A stretch of 64,000 nt of DNA from contig JAEUVJ010000003.1 of the NCBI GenBank assembly GCA_016787085.1, positions 1 through 64,000 on the forward strand, in the 5' to 3' direction. Within the stretch, counting starts at the first letter, position 1. Each line of letters opens with the position of its first letter. The stretch comes from Chitinophagaceae bacterium (lineage in GTDB: Bacteria > Bacteroidota > Bacteroidia > Chitinophagales > Chitinophagaceae). The notes below the pieces were generated by a model. It did no database searches. It was not told the DNA's origin and saw only the letters and a list, made by a program, of their open reading frames with translations. Below are positions 48,224 to 56,948 of this stretch, one piece after another. The translations under genes were made by a program, and so were the position numbers.

Positions 48224-48320
48224 GGCAGGCTGATTACATCGCACCGCTCAACCACCTACTCTTGCTGCCTTCCGGCCCTGGGAGGGTTCAGCAGGAGCTG
48301 GTCGTGTAAGACCTGCCGGG
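48224..48320 (-). ncRNA. ffs: Signal recognition particle RNA (small bacterial type)
   Basis: The minus strand contains the universal SRP loop CCAGGGCCGGAAGGCAGCAA with GAGTAGG behind it, and the 5' CCCGGCAGGTC pairs with 3' GCCTGCC to close the hairpin. About 97 bases, followed by a T run (48214-48223 on the plus strand is A-rich). A TATCTTTG element lies directly upstream. Exact ends are approximate. Partner of the Ffh protein, not in this window. Confidence 0.92.
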
Positions 48321-48322
48321 CG

Positions 48323-48330
48323 CAAAGATA
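48323..48330 (-). promoter_or_regulatory. -7 promoter element of ffs
   Basis: TATCTTTG on the minus strand directly before the RNA 5' end, at the right distance for transcription start near 48318. Confidence 0.6.
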
Positions 48331-48408
48331 AGGAAGCAGAAGTAAAATGAGTAAGGAGAAATGAATAATAAGATTATAAGAAAGTTGACAAGGTTCTTTA
48401 CCCAATAA

Positions 48409-49680
48409 CTATCTCAGCACAATAGAATTCAATTGGGCAAATCCGATCAGTTCATCAGCCCTGGCGCCAAAAGCCCTATAGTAAACCAGTACCGTATAGT
48501 TATTTTCTGTAGTATTAAAATCACCCTCGGTGCTGGCAAATGAAAAACGTCCGGGTGTTTTGTCTTTTGCATCTACCGATACATACGAATAATTATAATA
48601 CCCCTGCTTCAGAAAAAGCGTTCCCTCGTACACTCCTTTATCCTGATTGAATACCATGCGGGAGGCATCATCCATAGCATAATTCGTTAATTCCCCGAAG
48701 AGGTAAATATCCTTACCCGGGTAAGCCTGCCGGGCCGGCGGCACGAAGGTGAAATGCACATAGCTGTACTCACTTTGCCAGAACGGATTATTGCCATCCG
48801 AATTCTCAATAGTATAGACACCATTAAGATCACGATAATATACATATATCTGTCCTCTTCTTTCGCCATCTGGTTTTACATATACATCCACCTGTTTCGA
48901 TGTGTCTATGATCTTTTGTACCCTGTCGCTCATCAGCCGCACACTGCGCAGGTCCACCCATCGCCATTCACGTCCTGCCGGAAAAGTAGTGGCATCATCG
49001 TTATACTCATAATAATTGCCGCGGTAAATAGTAGGGCGGTTGACAATGGCTGCTGAAGGCCAGATATTATTCTGCAATACCACCAGCTTCAGGTCCTGCG
49101 GCGACATGACGTTGATCTGTGAATTGACCGTGCTTACCGCCACATGCACCCGCTGGTCGGTCCGCGTCAGTTGTACGTTAAACGGCGACAGCATTTGTGC
49201 CGCTACCGCTACTTTTGATTCTACAACTAAAAACCTTTTGGTAAACAGCAACTGTGAGGTGTCATTATTCAGAAAGACCTTCAGTAAGTAATTGCCCGAA
49301 CGGATCGGTGTTGAACTGCGGTCAGGAATGACAGCCTGGTAATGCATATAGCGGGTATTGACCAGCGACGAGTTCCGGTACGTAGTGATGCGGGTACTTT
49401 GAAAACCCCGGATGTAATCAAATGACTGTAATAAGGACGGTGTCCAATCCGCATTGCAAAGCTGGTAAGAATAGTAGTAATTTTTAACGCCTCCCCCCAT
49501 ATCGTCAAAATGCAATTCGAGCTGGTCGCCGCCGTTCAGCTTTATGACAGGGTAACTATAGATATCTCCGTATTTGAAAAGCTTGACCCCATGAATATCC
49601 TCATTATATACATGGTCGGGCAGTTGCGCCTGTGCGGATAAGGCACTGAACAATAAAAAAAGGGAAAGAGCATTTTTCAT
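48409..49680 (-). CDS. Type IX secretion system plug protein (DUF5103)
   Basis: 423 residues from ATG 49680; signal peptide K-N-A-L-S-L-F-L-L-F-S-A-L-S-A-Q-A. The start of the mature part H-V-Y-N-E-D-I-H-G-V-K-L-F and D-D-M-G-G-G-V-K-N-Y-Y-Y-S-Y-Q-L-C-N-A-D-W match the DUF5103 family; a homologue closes the periplasmic side of the SprA translocon in Flavobacterium. The C-terminal third (V-V-Y... E-L-T-N-Y, G-Y-Y-N-Y-S-Y) is an Ig-like sandwich. Implies that the organism has the T9SS. Confidence 0.85.
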   Translation of the reverse strand: MKNALSLFLLFSALSAQAQLPDHVYNEDIHGVKLFKYGDIYSYPVIKLNGGDQLELHFDDMGGGVKNYYYSYQLCNADWTPSLLQSFDYIRGFQSTRITTYRNSSLVNTRYMHYQAVIPDRSSTPIRSGNYLLKVFLNNDTSQLLFTKRFLVVESKVAVAAQMLSPFNVQLTRTDQRVHVAVSTVNSQINVMSPQDLKLVVLQNNIWPSAAIVNRPTIYRGNYYEYNDDATTFPAGREWRWVDLRSVRLMSDRVQKIIDTSKQVDVYVKPDGERRGQIYVYYRDLNGVYTIENSDGNNPFWQSEYSYVHFTFVPPARQAYPGKDIYLFGELTNYAMDDASRMVFNQDKGVYEGTLFLKQGYYNYSYVSVDAKDKTPGRFSFASTEGDFNTTENNYTVLVYYRAFGARADELIGFAQLNSIVLR

Positions 49681-49753
49681 CCGGCGCCTGTGTTTTATGT
49701 CATGCAATATGCGAAAATCGGGTAAAAAAGAAGTCAAAATGTTCCGGAGGGTT

Positions 49754-49761
49754 TATTTTTG
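49754..49761 (+). promoter_or_regulatory. -7 promoter element of the LolE-like permease gene
   Basis: TATTTTTG, thirty-nine bases before the start codon at 49800. Confidence 0.5.
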
Positions 49762-49799
49762 CTTTTACACCCGAAAAAACAAAAGACAAACATTTTAAT

Positions 49800-51047
49800 T
49801 TGAAGGTTGCAGGCTTTATAGCAAACCGCATCGCTTTTAACCAGCAAAGGTCATTTTCCCGGTTCATCATACGGCTATCCATCGTGGCTACTGTGATCAG
49901 CGTGGCCGTTATGATCATTACCCTGGCCTTTGCCAATGGTTTCCAGGAAACGGTCAGCCAGAAGGTATTCAGTTTCTGGGGACATATACGGGTGCAGGAA
50001 AAACAACCTTATAAGGCGCTGATCGCGGAAGAGATCCCCATTCAAAAAAACGATACGCTGGCAGGGGCTATCAGCCATAACCCGGAGGTTCTGAGCATTC
50101 ATCCCTTTGCCACCAAATATGCCATGCTCAAAACCAAAGATGAGATCGAAGGCGTTTTGGTAAAAGGACTGGATAACACGTATGATTTCGACCATCTCAA
50201 ACCTTTTATCAAAGAAGGAAGACCCATACAATTCAATGACAGCACGTATAGCCGGGAGATCATGCTCTCTGTCTATACGGCCAGCCAGCTTAATCTGAAA
50301 GTGAATGACCGTATCCTCATCTATTTCATCAGGCCCGATTCATCCGGCGAGACCAAAATAAGACCGGACCGGCTGACCGTTACCGGCATTTATAAAACAG
50401 GTATTGAAGAATACGACCGCACTTTTGCCATCGGCGACCTGAAACTGATACAACGGCTGAATGACTGGGGCTCTGACCAGATCGGTGGCTATGAAATATT
50501 CCTGAAAGATTATAAGAAGATAGATGCCGTGGCAGACGAGATCTATGCCACGGAAGATTTCCCGCTCACATGGGATACGCAAAGTGTCAAAACTATTTCA
50601 CCCAATATTTTTGACTGGCTGAACATGCAGGATGTGACCCGAAATGTACTGATCGGTTTTATGATCATTGTGGCTGTTATCAACCTGATCACCTGCCTGA
50701 TCATCTTAGTACTGGAACGGGTAAGGATGGTAGGCATTCTGAAGTCACTTGGCGCTACTGACTGGACCGTACAAAAGATATTTCTCCGGCATTCACTTAT
50801 TATTACTATCACAGGCATCATTATCGGTCTTATTGCCGCACTTGGATTATTATACCTGCAAAAAGAAACCGGTTTCATCAAACTGAAAGAAGAAGCCTAT
50901 TATCTCAGTGAAGCTGCTGTGAAAATAGTCTGGTGGGAAGTAGCTGCCATCTGTGCCGGCACCTTGCTGGTTTGTTTCTTTGTACTGATGATCCCCTCTA
51001 TTCTTGTCAGAAAGATACAGCCGGTGAAGGCGATACAGTTCAGATAA
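49800..51047 (+). CDS. ABC transporter permease, LolC/LolE type
   Basis: 415 residues. No ATG is available; TTG 49800 gives K-V-A-G-F-I-A-N-R-I-A-F, the expected N-terminus before the first membrane helix (~25-47). A large periplasmic MacB-type domain (~50-265) follows, then three membrane helices (~280-400) with F-L-R-H-S-L-I-I-T and the final P-V-K-A-I-Q-F-R. This is the layout of LolC/E, which extract lipoproteins from the inner membrane. The ATPase subunit is not next to it. The stop lies two bases from the inverted repeat at 51050. Confidence 0.88.
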   Translation: MKVAGFIANRIAFNQQRSFSRFIIRLSIVATVISVAVMIITLAFANGFQETVSQKVFSFWGHIRVQEKQPYKALIAEEIPIQKNDTLAGAISHNPEVLSIHPFATKYAMLKTKDEIEGVLVKGLDNTYDFDHLKPFIKEGRPIQFNDSTYSREIMLSVYTASQLNLKVNDRILIYFIRPDSSGETKIRPDRLTVTGIYKTGIEEYDRTFAIGDLKLIQRLNDWGSDQIGGYEIFLKDYKKIDAVADEIYATEDFPLTWDTQSVKTISPNIFDWLNMQDVTRNVLIGFMIIVAVINLITCLIILVLERVRMVGILKSLGATDWTVQKIFLRHSLIITITGIIIGLIAALGLLYLQKETGFIKLKEEAYYLSEAAVKIVWWEVAAICAGTLLVCFFVLMIPSILVRKIQPVKAIQFR

Positions 51048-51049
51048 AT

Positions 51050-51188
51050 ATCTGAACCAGGATTTGGGCGGATTATTTGATTAAAAAGAACAACTGTATC
51101 ATTAAACAATGTTCTATAACGATTCTCTATCGTAAGTTCTTCGCTAATTCCTCATCCTCGTTTTCACCTCCCCAATCATAGTTCAGAC
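51050..51188. repeat. Gene-less inverted-repeat pair of the cassette B word family
   Basis: Left arm 51050-51075 (ATCTGAACCAGGATTTGGG...) and right arm 51163-51188, inverted, agree at 18 of 26 positions by hand; both start with TCTGAAC like the arms of cassette B. The 80-base interior has no gene. It lies between two converging stop codons, and the right arm supplies the TGA of the RNA methyltransferase gene. It looks like a short deletion derivative of such a cassette. Confidence 0.55.
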
Positions 51189-51914
51189 AAGATGCGACAG
51201 AATAATTCCTGCAGCCACCCCGGCATTCAATGACTCGGCCTTGCCTTTTTTCGGAATGGTAATTCGCTCATTCGCCAATGCGAGTATCTCTTCCTCTATG
51301 CCTTTTGATTCATTACCGATAATGATCAGCCCTTCTTTTAACGGATTTATGTTTGTAATGTCTTTCCCTTTCAGGGCGGCAGCATAGATGCGTATATCTT
51401 TTTGCTCCGGCAGCCATTCCACCAGGTCAGTGTAAAAAACTTTTACTCTCGCTATACTTCCCATAGTGGATTGTACGACTTTGGGATTATACACATCGGC
51501 ACAACCGGGACTGCAAATGATCTGCTCTATGCCAAACCAGTCTGCAATACGGATGATGGTACCGAGATTCCCGGGGTCCTGTATCGTATCCAGCACCAAC
51601 GATATTTTCCCTTTCACGGTAATGGGTCCCGTTGTATCGAATTTTTGAAGAACGGCCAGTACCTGGTTCGGTGTTTTAAGCTGAGATATTTTTTCCAGTT
51701 CTTCCGGGCTTATTGCAACAACGTCCATATCCCCGGTTATTGATTGGTCTTTTATCCATTCTTTAACAGCATACACCTGTCTGACGTATTGCGGACAATA
51801 TTGTACCAATTCTGCCACGATCTTTGGCCCTTCAGCAATGAACAGCCCTTCTTCATCCCTGTGTTTTTTCTGGCCTAAACTTTGAATATATTTGGCCTTC
51901 GGTTTACCCAGCAT
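51183..51914 (-). CDS. TrmH/SpoU family RNA 2'-O-methyltransferase
   Basis: 243 residues: N-terminal substrate-binding domain (~1-90) and a SPOUT knot domain with D-T-I-Q-D-P-G-N-L-G-T-I-I-R-I-A, I-G-N-E-S-K-G-I and S-L-N-A-G-V-A-A-G-I, the three family motifs. Methylates a 2'-hydroxyl in rRNA or tRNA; relatives include RlmB and TsnR-type, and the site cannot be named here. Stop codon lies on the repeat arm. Starts 17 bases from the divergent gene at 51932. Confidence 0.9.
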   Translation of the reverse strand: MLGKPKAKYIQSLGQKKHRDEEGLFIAEGPKIVAELVQYCPQYVRQVYAVKEWIKDQSITGDMDVVAISPEELEKISQLKTPNQVLAVLQKFDTTGPITVKGKISLVLDTIQDPGNLGTIIRIADWFGIEQIICSPGCADVYNPKVVQSTMGSIARVKVFYTDLVEWLPEQKDIRIYAAALKGKDITNINPLKEGLIIIGNESKGIEEEILALANERITIPKKGKAESLNAGVAAGIILSHLV

Positions 51915-51931
51915 CCTTTTGACAGATTAAT

Positions 51932-54250
51932 ATGTTACCCGGCCAGTCATTTTCCTGTTCTTTTTTTTTCAAAGCATTCCTTGCCGGATGGCTACTGGTG
52001 CTGGCCGCTTCCTGTACGGTTGTAAAAAAATACCAGCCCAATAAGCCGTTTGTTTACAAAACAAATATCAACCTTATCGGCAATTTTTCAAGCGATGAAA
52101 AAGAATCATTGGTCAGCGGGCTGAAAGGCCAGATAGACGACAGCCTGCGGGCGAGAAGACTGGATAAATTGTTATGGAGCGTATTGAAGACCCCCCCGCT
52201 GTACGACAGCGCTAATGCCGACAGATCTATTCAATACATGCGGGCACTATTGGTATCGCAGGGTTATTTCAATGATTCAATCGGCTATCAGGATACTATC
52301 ATTCAACACAGCAAAGATCAGTTAAGAACCACCATTACCTTTGATGTAAGACCGGGCAAGCAATGGAAACTGGACTCTGTTTCTTATACCCTCAAACACC
52401 CGGAACTGCAAAAACTGGCTGATTCGACCCGGCCAGCTGCTTTTATTAAAAAAGGTGACCCCTTTGCTAAAGCGCCGGTCTCTGCCGAATTAGACAGGCT
52501 GACCGAGCTCTACCGCAATAGCGGTTACCTGCGTTTTTCCCGGGAAGAATTGGTAGGCGTATGGGACACCCTTGACGCAGCCTTGTTACAACCAAGCCTG
52601 GATCCCTTCGAGCAACTGGAACTATTGCAGCGCTTGCGTGAACGGCGGGACAACCCGGTGGTGAGCCTTGAACTTCGTTTAAGAGAAATAGACAGCGCCC
52701 GGCTTACAAAATACTACAATGGCAACGTAACGATCTATCCGGACTATAGCATTGATACCGCAGGTGCAGAAAAAAAAGAAACCATCGTAAAAGGTATTAA
52801 AGTCATCCAGTTCAGAAACACCTACAAGCCAAAGATATTTCCGCCAAATATATACCTGCCATACGGCGATGTATATAGCCAGCGCCGGTATATCCGCACC
52901 ATTAACCGGCTGAATACGATCGGTGCCTGGCAGATGGTAAATATTGATCAGCATCCGCGTAAAGGCCAGGACACGGTGGACTATGTCATTCGCCTCACAC
53001 CGGCAAAGAAAAGGTTATTCACCACCAACATCGAAGGCAGCTTTAATCAGACCGCGATCTCCGGCAATCTCTTTGGTATTGGCGTGAACGTCGGATTACA
53101 AAACAGGAATTTTTTAAAAGCCGCCAACCTGGCCATTACCAATTTCCGCTATGGTATTGAGTTCGGTGGAACAGGAACCAACCAGTTCATTCAGAGCAAA
53201 CAGGCCAGTGTCAGCCACAACATTTATTTTCCCAAGGCCATCATCTTTGATAAATGGATACCCGATAACCGCAAAGACAACTGGCGGACGATCCTTTCCC
53301 TGAACGCAGCCAATACCGACAGAAGGTTCCTGTTTAACCTGACCACATTGAACGGGTCGTGGGGATACGAATACCAGTATAGCAAAATTCTATTGAATTT
53401 AAAATTCCCGAATATAGAATACTCATTATTAAAGTCGAGACCTAAACTTGACACTTTGCTAAGAGATAATCCTTCGTTAACAAATATATTTACTGACGGG
53501 CTTGTATTCTCAGCCGTTGTCAACCTTACGAAGACCGGTGGCACGACTAACCGTCCTTTTGCCTTACGAGTCAACCTTGAAGGGTCCCCACTGCCATTGT
53601 CATTTTTCCGAAGCCCTTTTCTTGACACCCAGGTATATCGTTTTATAAAAGTGGATGCAGAGATGGCTTACCTTATCCGTTACAGGAAAAGTGCGATTGC
53701 TCTTCGCTTTTTTGCTGGAGCCGGTATTGCCGACCCATTCAACTCCACTATCAATCCCAACAAAAGAAATGCACTTCCTTTCTTCAAACAGTACTTCAGC
53801 GGTGGCCCGAACAGTATGCGGGCATGGGCGCTGAGAAGACTGGGACAAGGATCGTCCGTTAAAGACTTTGGCAGTTTTCCGGATCGCTATGGTGATGTAC
53901 AACTAGAAGCAAATGCAGAATACCGTTTCCCGCTCTTTAAAGCGGTCGGCATTCCTATTAACGGGGCTATCTTTACTGATATCGGGAACGTATGGTTCCT
54001 GAAAAAAAAAGCAGGCGATCCTGAACAGGTATTCAATGCAGGCCGGCTGGGAACTGATATCGCAATAGGAGCCGGTGCCGGTTTACGTATTGATTTCGGA
54101 TTCCTTTTAGTGCGGTTGGATTATGCCTACAAAGTAAAAGACCCAAGCCCTTCTCCGGAGGATGCAGCCCTACAGAATAAATGGTTTGGGTATCCCTTTT
54201 TCAAAGGTGACCAGTTCCAGTTAGGCATTGGCTATCCATTTATTTTCTGA
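51932..54250 (+). CDS. BamA/TamA family outer-membrane assembly lipoprotein (TamL-like)
   Basis: 772 residues. The signal ends L-A-A-S-C-T-V-V with a lipobox cysteine, unusual for this superfamily but typical of the Bacteroidota TamL variant. POTRA-type repeats fill ~40-340 (L-L-V-S-Q-G-Y-F-N-D-S-I; L-T-E-L-Y-R-N-S-G-Y-L-R-F), followed by an Omp85 barrel (~360-772) with G-G-P-N-S-M-R-A-W (the R-G-F/Y-like loop-6 motif here R-A-W) and a final F-Q-L-G-I-G-Y-P-F-I-F strand. Folds or inserts outer-membrane proteins. Divergent from the methyltransferase gene. Confidence 0.88.
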   Translation: MLPGQSFSCSFFFKAFLAGWLLVLAASCTVVKKYQPNKPFVYKTNINLIGNFSSDEKESLVSGLKGQIDDSLRARRLDKLLWSVLKTPPLYDSANADRSIQYMRALLVSQGYFNDSIGYQDTIIQHSKDQLRTTITFDVRPGKQWKLDSVSYTLKHPELQKLADSTRPAAFIKKGDPFAKAPVSAELDRLTELYRNSGYLRFSREELVGVWDTLDAALLQPSLDPFEQLELLQRLRERRDNPVVSLELRLREIDSARLTKYYNGNVTIYPDYSIDTAGAEKKETIVKGIKVIQFRNTYKPKIFPPNIYLPYGDVYSQRRYIRTINRLNTIGAWQMVNIDQHPRKGQDTVDYVIRLTPAKKRLFTTNIEGSFNQTAISGNLFGIGVNVGLQNRNFLKAANLAITNFRYGIEFGGTGTNQFIQSKQASVSHNIYFPKAIIFDKWIPDNRKDNWRTILSLNAANTDRRFLFNLTTLNGSWGYEYQYSKILLNLKFPNIEYSLLKSRPKLDTLLRDNPSLTNIFTDGLVFSAVVNLTKTGGTTNRPFALRVNLEGSPLPLSFFRSPFLDTQVYRFIKVDAEMAYLIRYRKSAIALRFFAGAGIADPFNSTINPNKRNALPFFKQYFSGGPNSMRAWALRRLGQGSSVKDFGSFPDRYGDVQLEANAEYRFPLFKAVGIPINGAIFTDIGNVWFLKKKAGDPEQVFNAGRLGTDIAIGAGAGLRIDFGFLLVRLDYAYKVKDPSPSPEDAALQNKWFGYPFFKGDQFQLGIGYPFIF

Positions 54251-54317
54251 TAAAGATGCAGTAGGAGAATTTCAATACCTTAATAAAGTAACAGGCAGTC
54301 AGCATTCTTCCCATCAC

Positions 54318-54989
54318 TCACAACTGACCACTCACCATTCCGGCAAACTCTTCTATACTCATTGCCTCTTCCAGTTTGAACTCCCCTATTCTTGTCCGGC
54401 ACAAACTGCTGAGATAACCACCACAACCTAAGGCTGCGCCAAAATCATTGGCCAGGCTCCTGATATAAGTACCCGTTGAACAAACTACCCGGAAATGAAC
54501 AACCGGCATTTCGATCTTTGTTATTTCAAATTGGGTGATGGTTACCTTACGTGGTTCGATCTTTACTTCCTTGCCTTGCCTGGCGAGCTCATACACTCTT
54601 TTGCCATCAATTTTAATGGCAGAGTGAGCAGGCGGCACCTGCATGATCTCTCCCTTGAAAAGACCTGTTGCATTTTTGATCATGTCATCAGTGATCCCTG
54701 CAGTAGATTGAAAATTTCCCGGTTCACTCTCGAGATCATAAGTGGGTGTAACAGCGCCGAGAGTGAAAGAGCCGGTGTATTCTTTCTCCTTAGCCATATA
54801 CTCGTTGATCTTTTTGGTGAACTTACCGGTACAAATGATAAGTAAGCCGGTAGCCAAAGGATCCAATGTACCTGCATGACCTACTTTTTTTATCCTGACC
54901 AGGTTCCGGATCTTTTGTACAGCATCGAACGAGGTCCAGCGCAAAGGCTTATTGATCAGCAAAACCCTGCCTTCTTCAAAACTATTCAT
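54318..54989 (-). CDS. truB: tRNA pseudouridine(55) synthase TruB
   Basis: 223 residues. L-I-N-K-P-L-R-W-T-S-F-D-A-V, K-K-V-G-H-A-G-T-L-D-P-L-A-T-G-L with the catalytic aspartate near residue 43, and I-R-S-L-A-N-D-F-G near 175. It lacks the C-terminal PUA domain, as many Bacteroidota TruB do. The last codons (V-S-G-Q-L-stop) lie on a word-repeat sequence of the ACTGACCACTCACC type, so the C-terminus may have been reset by a repeat. Confidence 0.93.
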   Translation of the reverse strand: MNSFEEGRVLLINKPLRWTSFDAVQKIRNLVRIKKVGHAGTLDPLATGLLIICTGKFTKKINEYMAKEKEYTGSFTLGAVTPTYDLESEPGNFQSTAGITDDMIKNATGLFKGEIMQVPPAHSAIKIDGKRVYELARQGKEVKIEPRKVTITQFEITKIEMPVVHFRVVCSTGTYIRSLANDFGAALGCGGYLSSLCRTRIGEFKLEEAMSIEEFAGMVSGQL

Positions 54990-55095
54990 GCAGCGAAGAT
55001 AAAGTAAGGGCGGACATAGAAGAAGTAAGATTCATCATGCAAATGTTGAAGCTGACCGCTGAATGAGAATGCAGCCTGTAACCGGCAACCAATAT

Positions 55096-56421
55096 TTATA
55101 TTGACATCCGTGTTTTCAGCTCAAGGTATTTGTTCACCGTATTCACCGTCAGGTTCTCCGGAGCAGTTAGAATAGAAGGGATGCCATTCATGTGCAGCTC
55201 TTTTACCATCAACCGCTTTTCGTATGCAAATTTTTCGGCGATGGTTTTAATATATATCTCTTCCAGGCTTGCCACCTTTTTATCTGCCAGGTGCTTCAGT
55301 TCAGTATTCTCAAAGAACACCACCAGCAGCAGGTGGTAATGGGCGATCTTTTTGAGCGCCGGCATTTCCCTTTGCAAACTTTCCAGCGATTCAAAATTCG
55401 TGAACAATACGAGGAGGCTGCGGTTAGTGATGCGGTTGCGGATAACAGAGAAGAGTTTCTCAAAGTCCGACTCAAAGAATCTTGTTTGCTGCCGGTACAA
55501 GGTCTCCAGTATCTTATTCATTTGTGTCGGCTTCTTATCGGCCAGCACGAACGTATCGAGGTTCTCGGCAAAGGTGATCAGCCCGGCCTTATCCTGTTTT
55601 ACCAGCGCCACATTAGACAAGACCAGCGAGGCATTGATCGCATGGTCAAGCAAAGTCATGCCGCCAAAAGGCATTTTCATTACTCTTCCTTTATTGACCA
55701 GGCAATAGATCTGCTGGCTGCGCTCATCCGTATAATTATTCACCATCAATGACTCCTTACGGGCAGTGGCTTTCCAGTTGATGGTACGGTAATCATCTCC
55801 TCTTACATATTCCTTGATCTGCTCAAACTCCATACTATGCCCAAGCTTCCTGACACGCTTCACTCCCACCTCCTGCAGCCGGTTGCTGACAGCCAGCAAC
55901 TGGTAACGGCGCATCTGAATATAAGACGGGTACACCTTGACCATCTCTTCAGCAGAAAAAGTATAGCGCCTTTTCAGCAATTGCAGGGGACCGTGAACAT
56001 ATACATTGATATCATTGAAAACATACTCGCCCCGGGTGACCGGCTTCAGCAAATACTCCAGGTCAAGCTTCTCATTCCCGCGGACCCTTATCTTCTTCAG
56101 CCAGTTCCTGTCCTGGAACTGTACCGGTATCTCATCAATGATACTTACATTAATAGAAAAGGGATACCTGTTCTCCAGGTTCAGCATTACCCTGTTGTCA
56201 TCGCCAATGCTGAATCTTTCACTGGTGATGCGCTGCGCAAAGAATCCGTCCTTTTTGCCAAACACCAACAACGCATCTATCACCACCGCTACTGCCAGTA
56301 ATAACAATATCAATCCGGCTACCCTGAACAATACCGGTATGAAGTAACTGCATACAAATATCACCGCCGCCAGCCCGGCGATGTAGTAAACGATCTTGTT
56401 TAAGTAAAACGATTTTATCAT
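55096..56421 (-). CDS. DUF58 protein, partner of MoxR
   Basis: 441 residues; two membrane helices at ~8-50, a beta-sandwich region, then the DUF58 core E-Y-V-R-G-D-D-Y-R-T-I-N-W-K-A-T-A-R near residue 225 and a VWA-like fold to the end. In Bacteroidota this gene normally follows moxR directly. Here a four-helix-bundle cassette separates them, with its left arm five bases from this start codon. Probably anchors the MoxR complex to the inner membrane. Confidence 0.88.
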   Translation of the reverse strand: MIKSFYLNKIVYYIAGLAAVIFVCSYFIPVLFRVAGLILLLLAVAVVIDALLVFGKKDGFFAQRITSERFSIGDDNRVMLNLENRYPFSINVSIIDEIPVQFQDRNWLKKIRVRGNEKLDLEYLLKPVTRGEYVFNDINVYVHGPLQLLKRRYTFSAEEMVKVYPSYIQMRRYQLLAVSNRLQEVGVKRVRKLGHSMEFEQIKEYVRGDDYRTINWKATARKESLMVNNYTDERSQQIYCLVNKGRVMKMPFGGMTLLDHAINASLVLSNVALVKQDKAGLITFAENLDTFVLADKKPTQMNKILETLYRQQTRFFESDFEKLFSVIRNRITNRSLLVLFTNFESLESLQREMPALKKIAHYHLLLVVFFENTELKHLADKKVASLEEIYIKTIAEKFAYEKRLMVKELHMNGIPSILTAPENLTVNTVNKYLELKTRMSI

Positions 56422-56426
56422 AAAAG

Positions 56427-56947
56427 ATGTCTGAAGTCAGAGGTCTGAGGTCAGACGTAAGCATACTTTATTATTTATAATGTCTTCCAATTCTCATATA
56501 GCTTATATATCCTTGCTCCGAGTTCGTCGCACTTCCTGCTAAATCCCTCAAAATCCTGCTCCCTGATGTATTGACAATCCCGCCCAAATCTTAACCACGT
56601 TTTTGTCTCTTCCAATGAGCCCATAGCATATACCAGATGCTTCTTAAATTCATTTTCATATATCCTCTTACCCCATCCTTCCGCAATATTGGCTGAAATT
56701 GACCTTGAAGAACGTATCACCTGGTCTGTCAGTGAGTATCGCTCCTCTCTAGGAAAATTCCGGGAGATATTGAACATATCCATTGCCAACTGGTATGAAA
56801 GATTAAAGACCTCGAGATCAGTAATACTTTTGATCATACACAAAAGTTAGTTTAATATTTAAAAAAAGGATTAAACAATACTTCTCTAAGGCATATTTCC
56901 TGCTCCATACCTCATACCTCTGACCTCTGACCTCTGACTTCTGACTT
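56427..56947. mobile_element. Inverted-repeat cassette carrying a four-helix-bundle gene (cassette D)
   Basis: Arms 56427-56456 and 56918-56947 are inverted and agree at 26 of 30 positions; both are rows of TCTGACCTC / TCTGACTTC words. The right arm ends one base before the stop codon of moxR (minus strand), and the left arm starts five bases before the DUF58 ATG. The cassette therefore occupies the moxR-DUF58 junction of an operon, co-directional with it. A 16-mer of the left arm recurs at 16038-16053. Confidence 0.7.
56475..56837 (-). CDS. Four-helix-bundle protein (23S rRNA intervening-sequence protein family)
   Basis: 120 residues from ATG 56837 (M-I-K-S-I-T-D-L-E-V-F). The classic family motif V-I-R-S-S-R-S-I-S-A-N-I-A-E-G-W-G-K is complete at residues ~42-58, with F-K-K-H-L-V-Y-A-M-G-S-L-E-E-T-K-T in the next helix. 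This is a different subgroup from the two at 10377 and 47811, which have R-S-G-[TF]-S in that place. Bounded by the arms of cassette D. Confidence 0.9.
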   Translation of the reverse strand: MIKSITDLEVFNLSYQLAMDMFNISRNFPREERYSLTDQVIRSSRSISANIAEGWGKRIYENEFKKHLVYAMGSLEETKTWLRFGRDCQYIREQDFEGFSRKCDELGARIYKLYENWKTL

Positions 56948-56948
56948 C

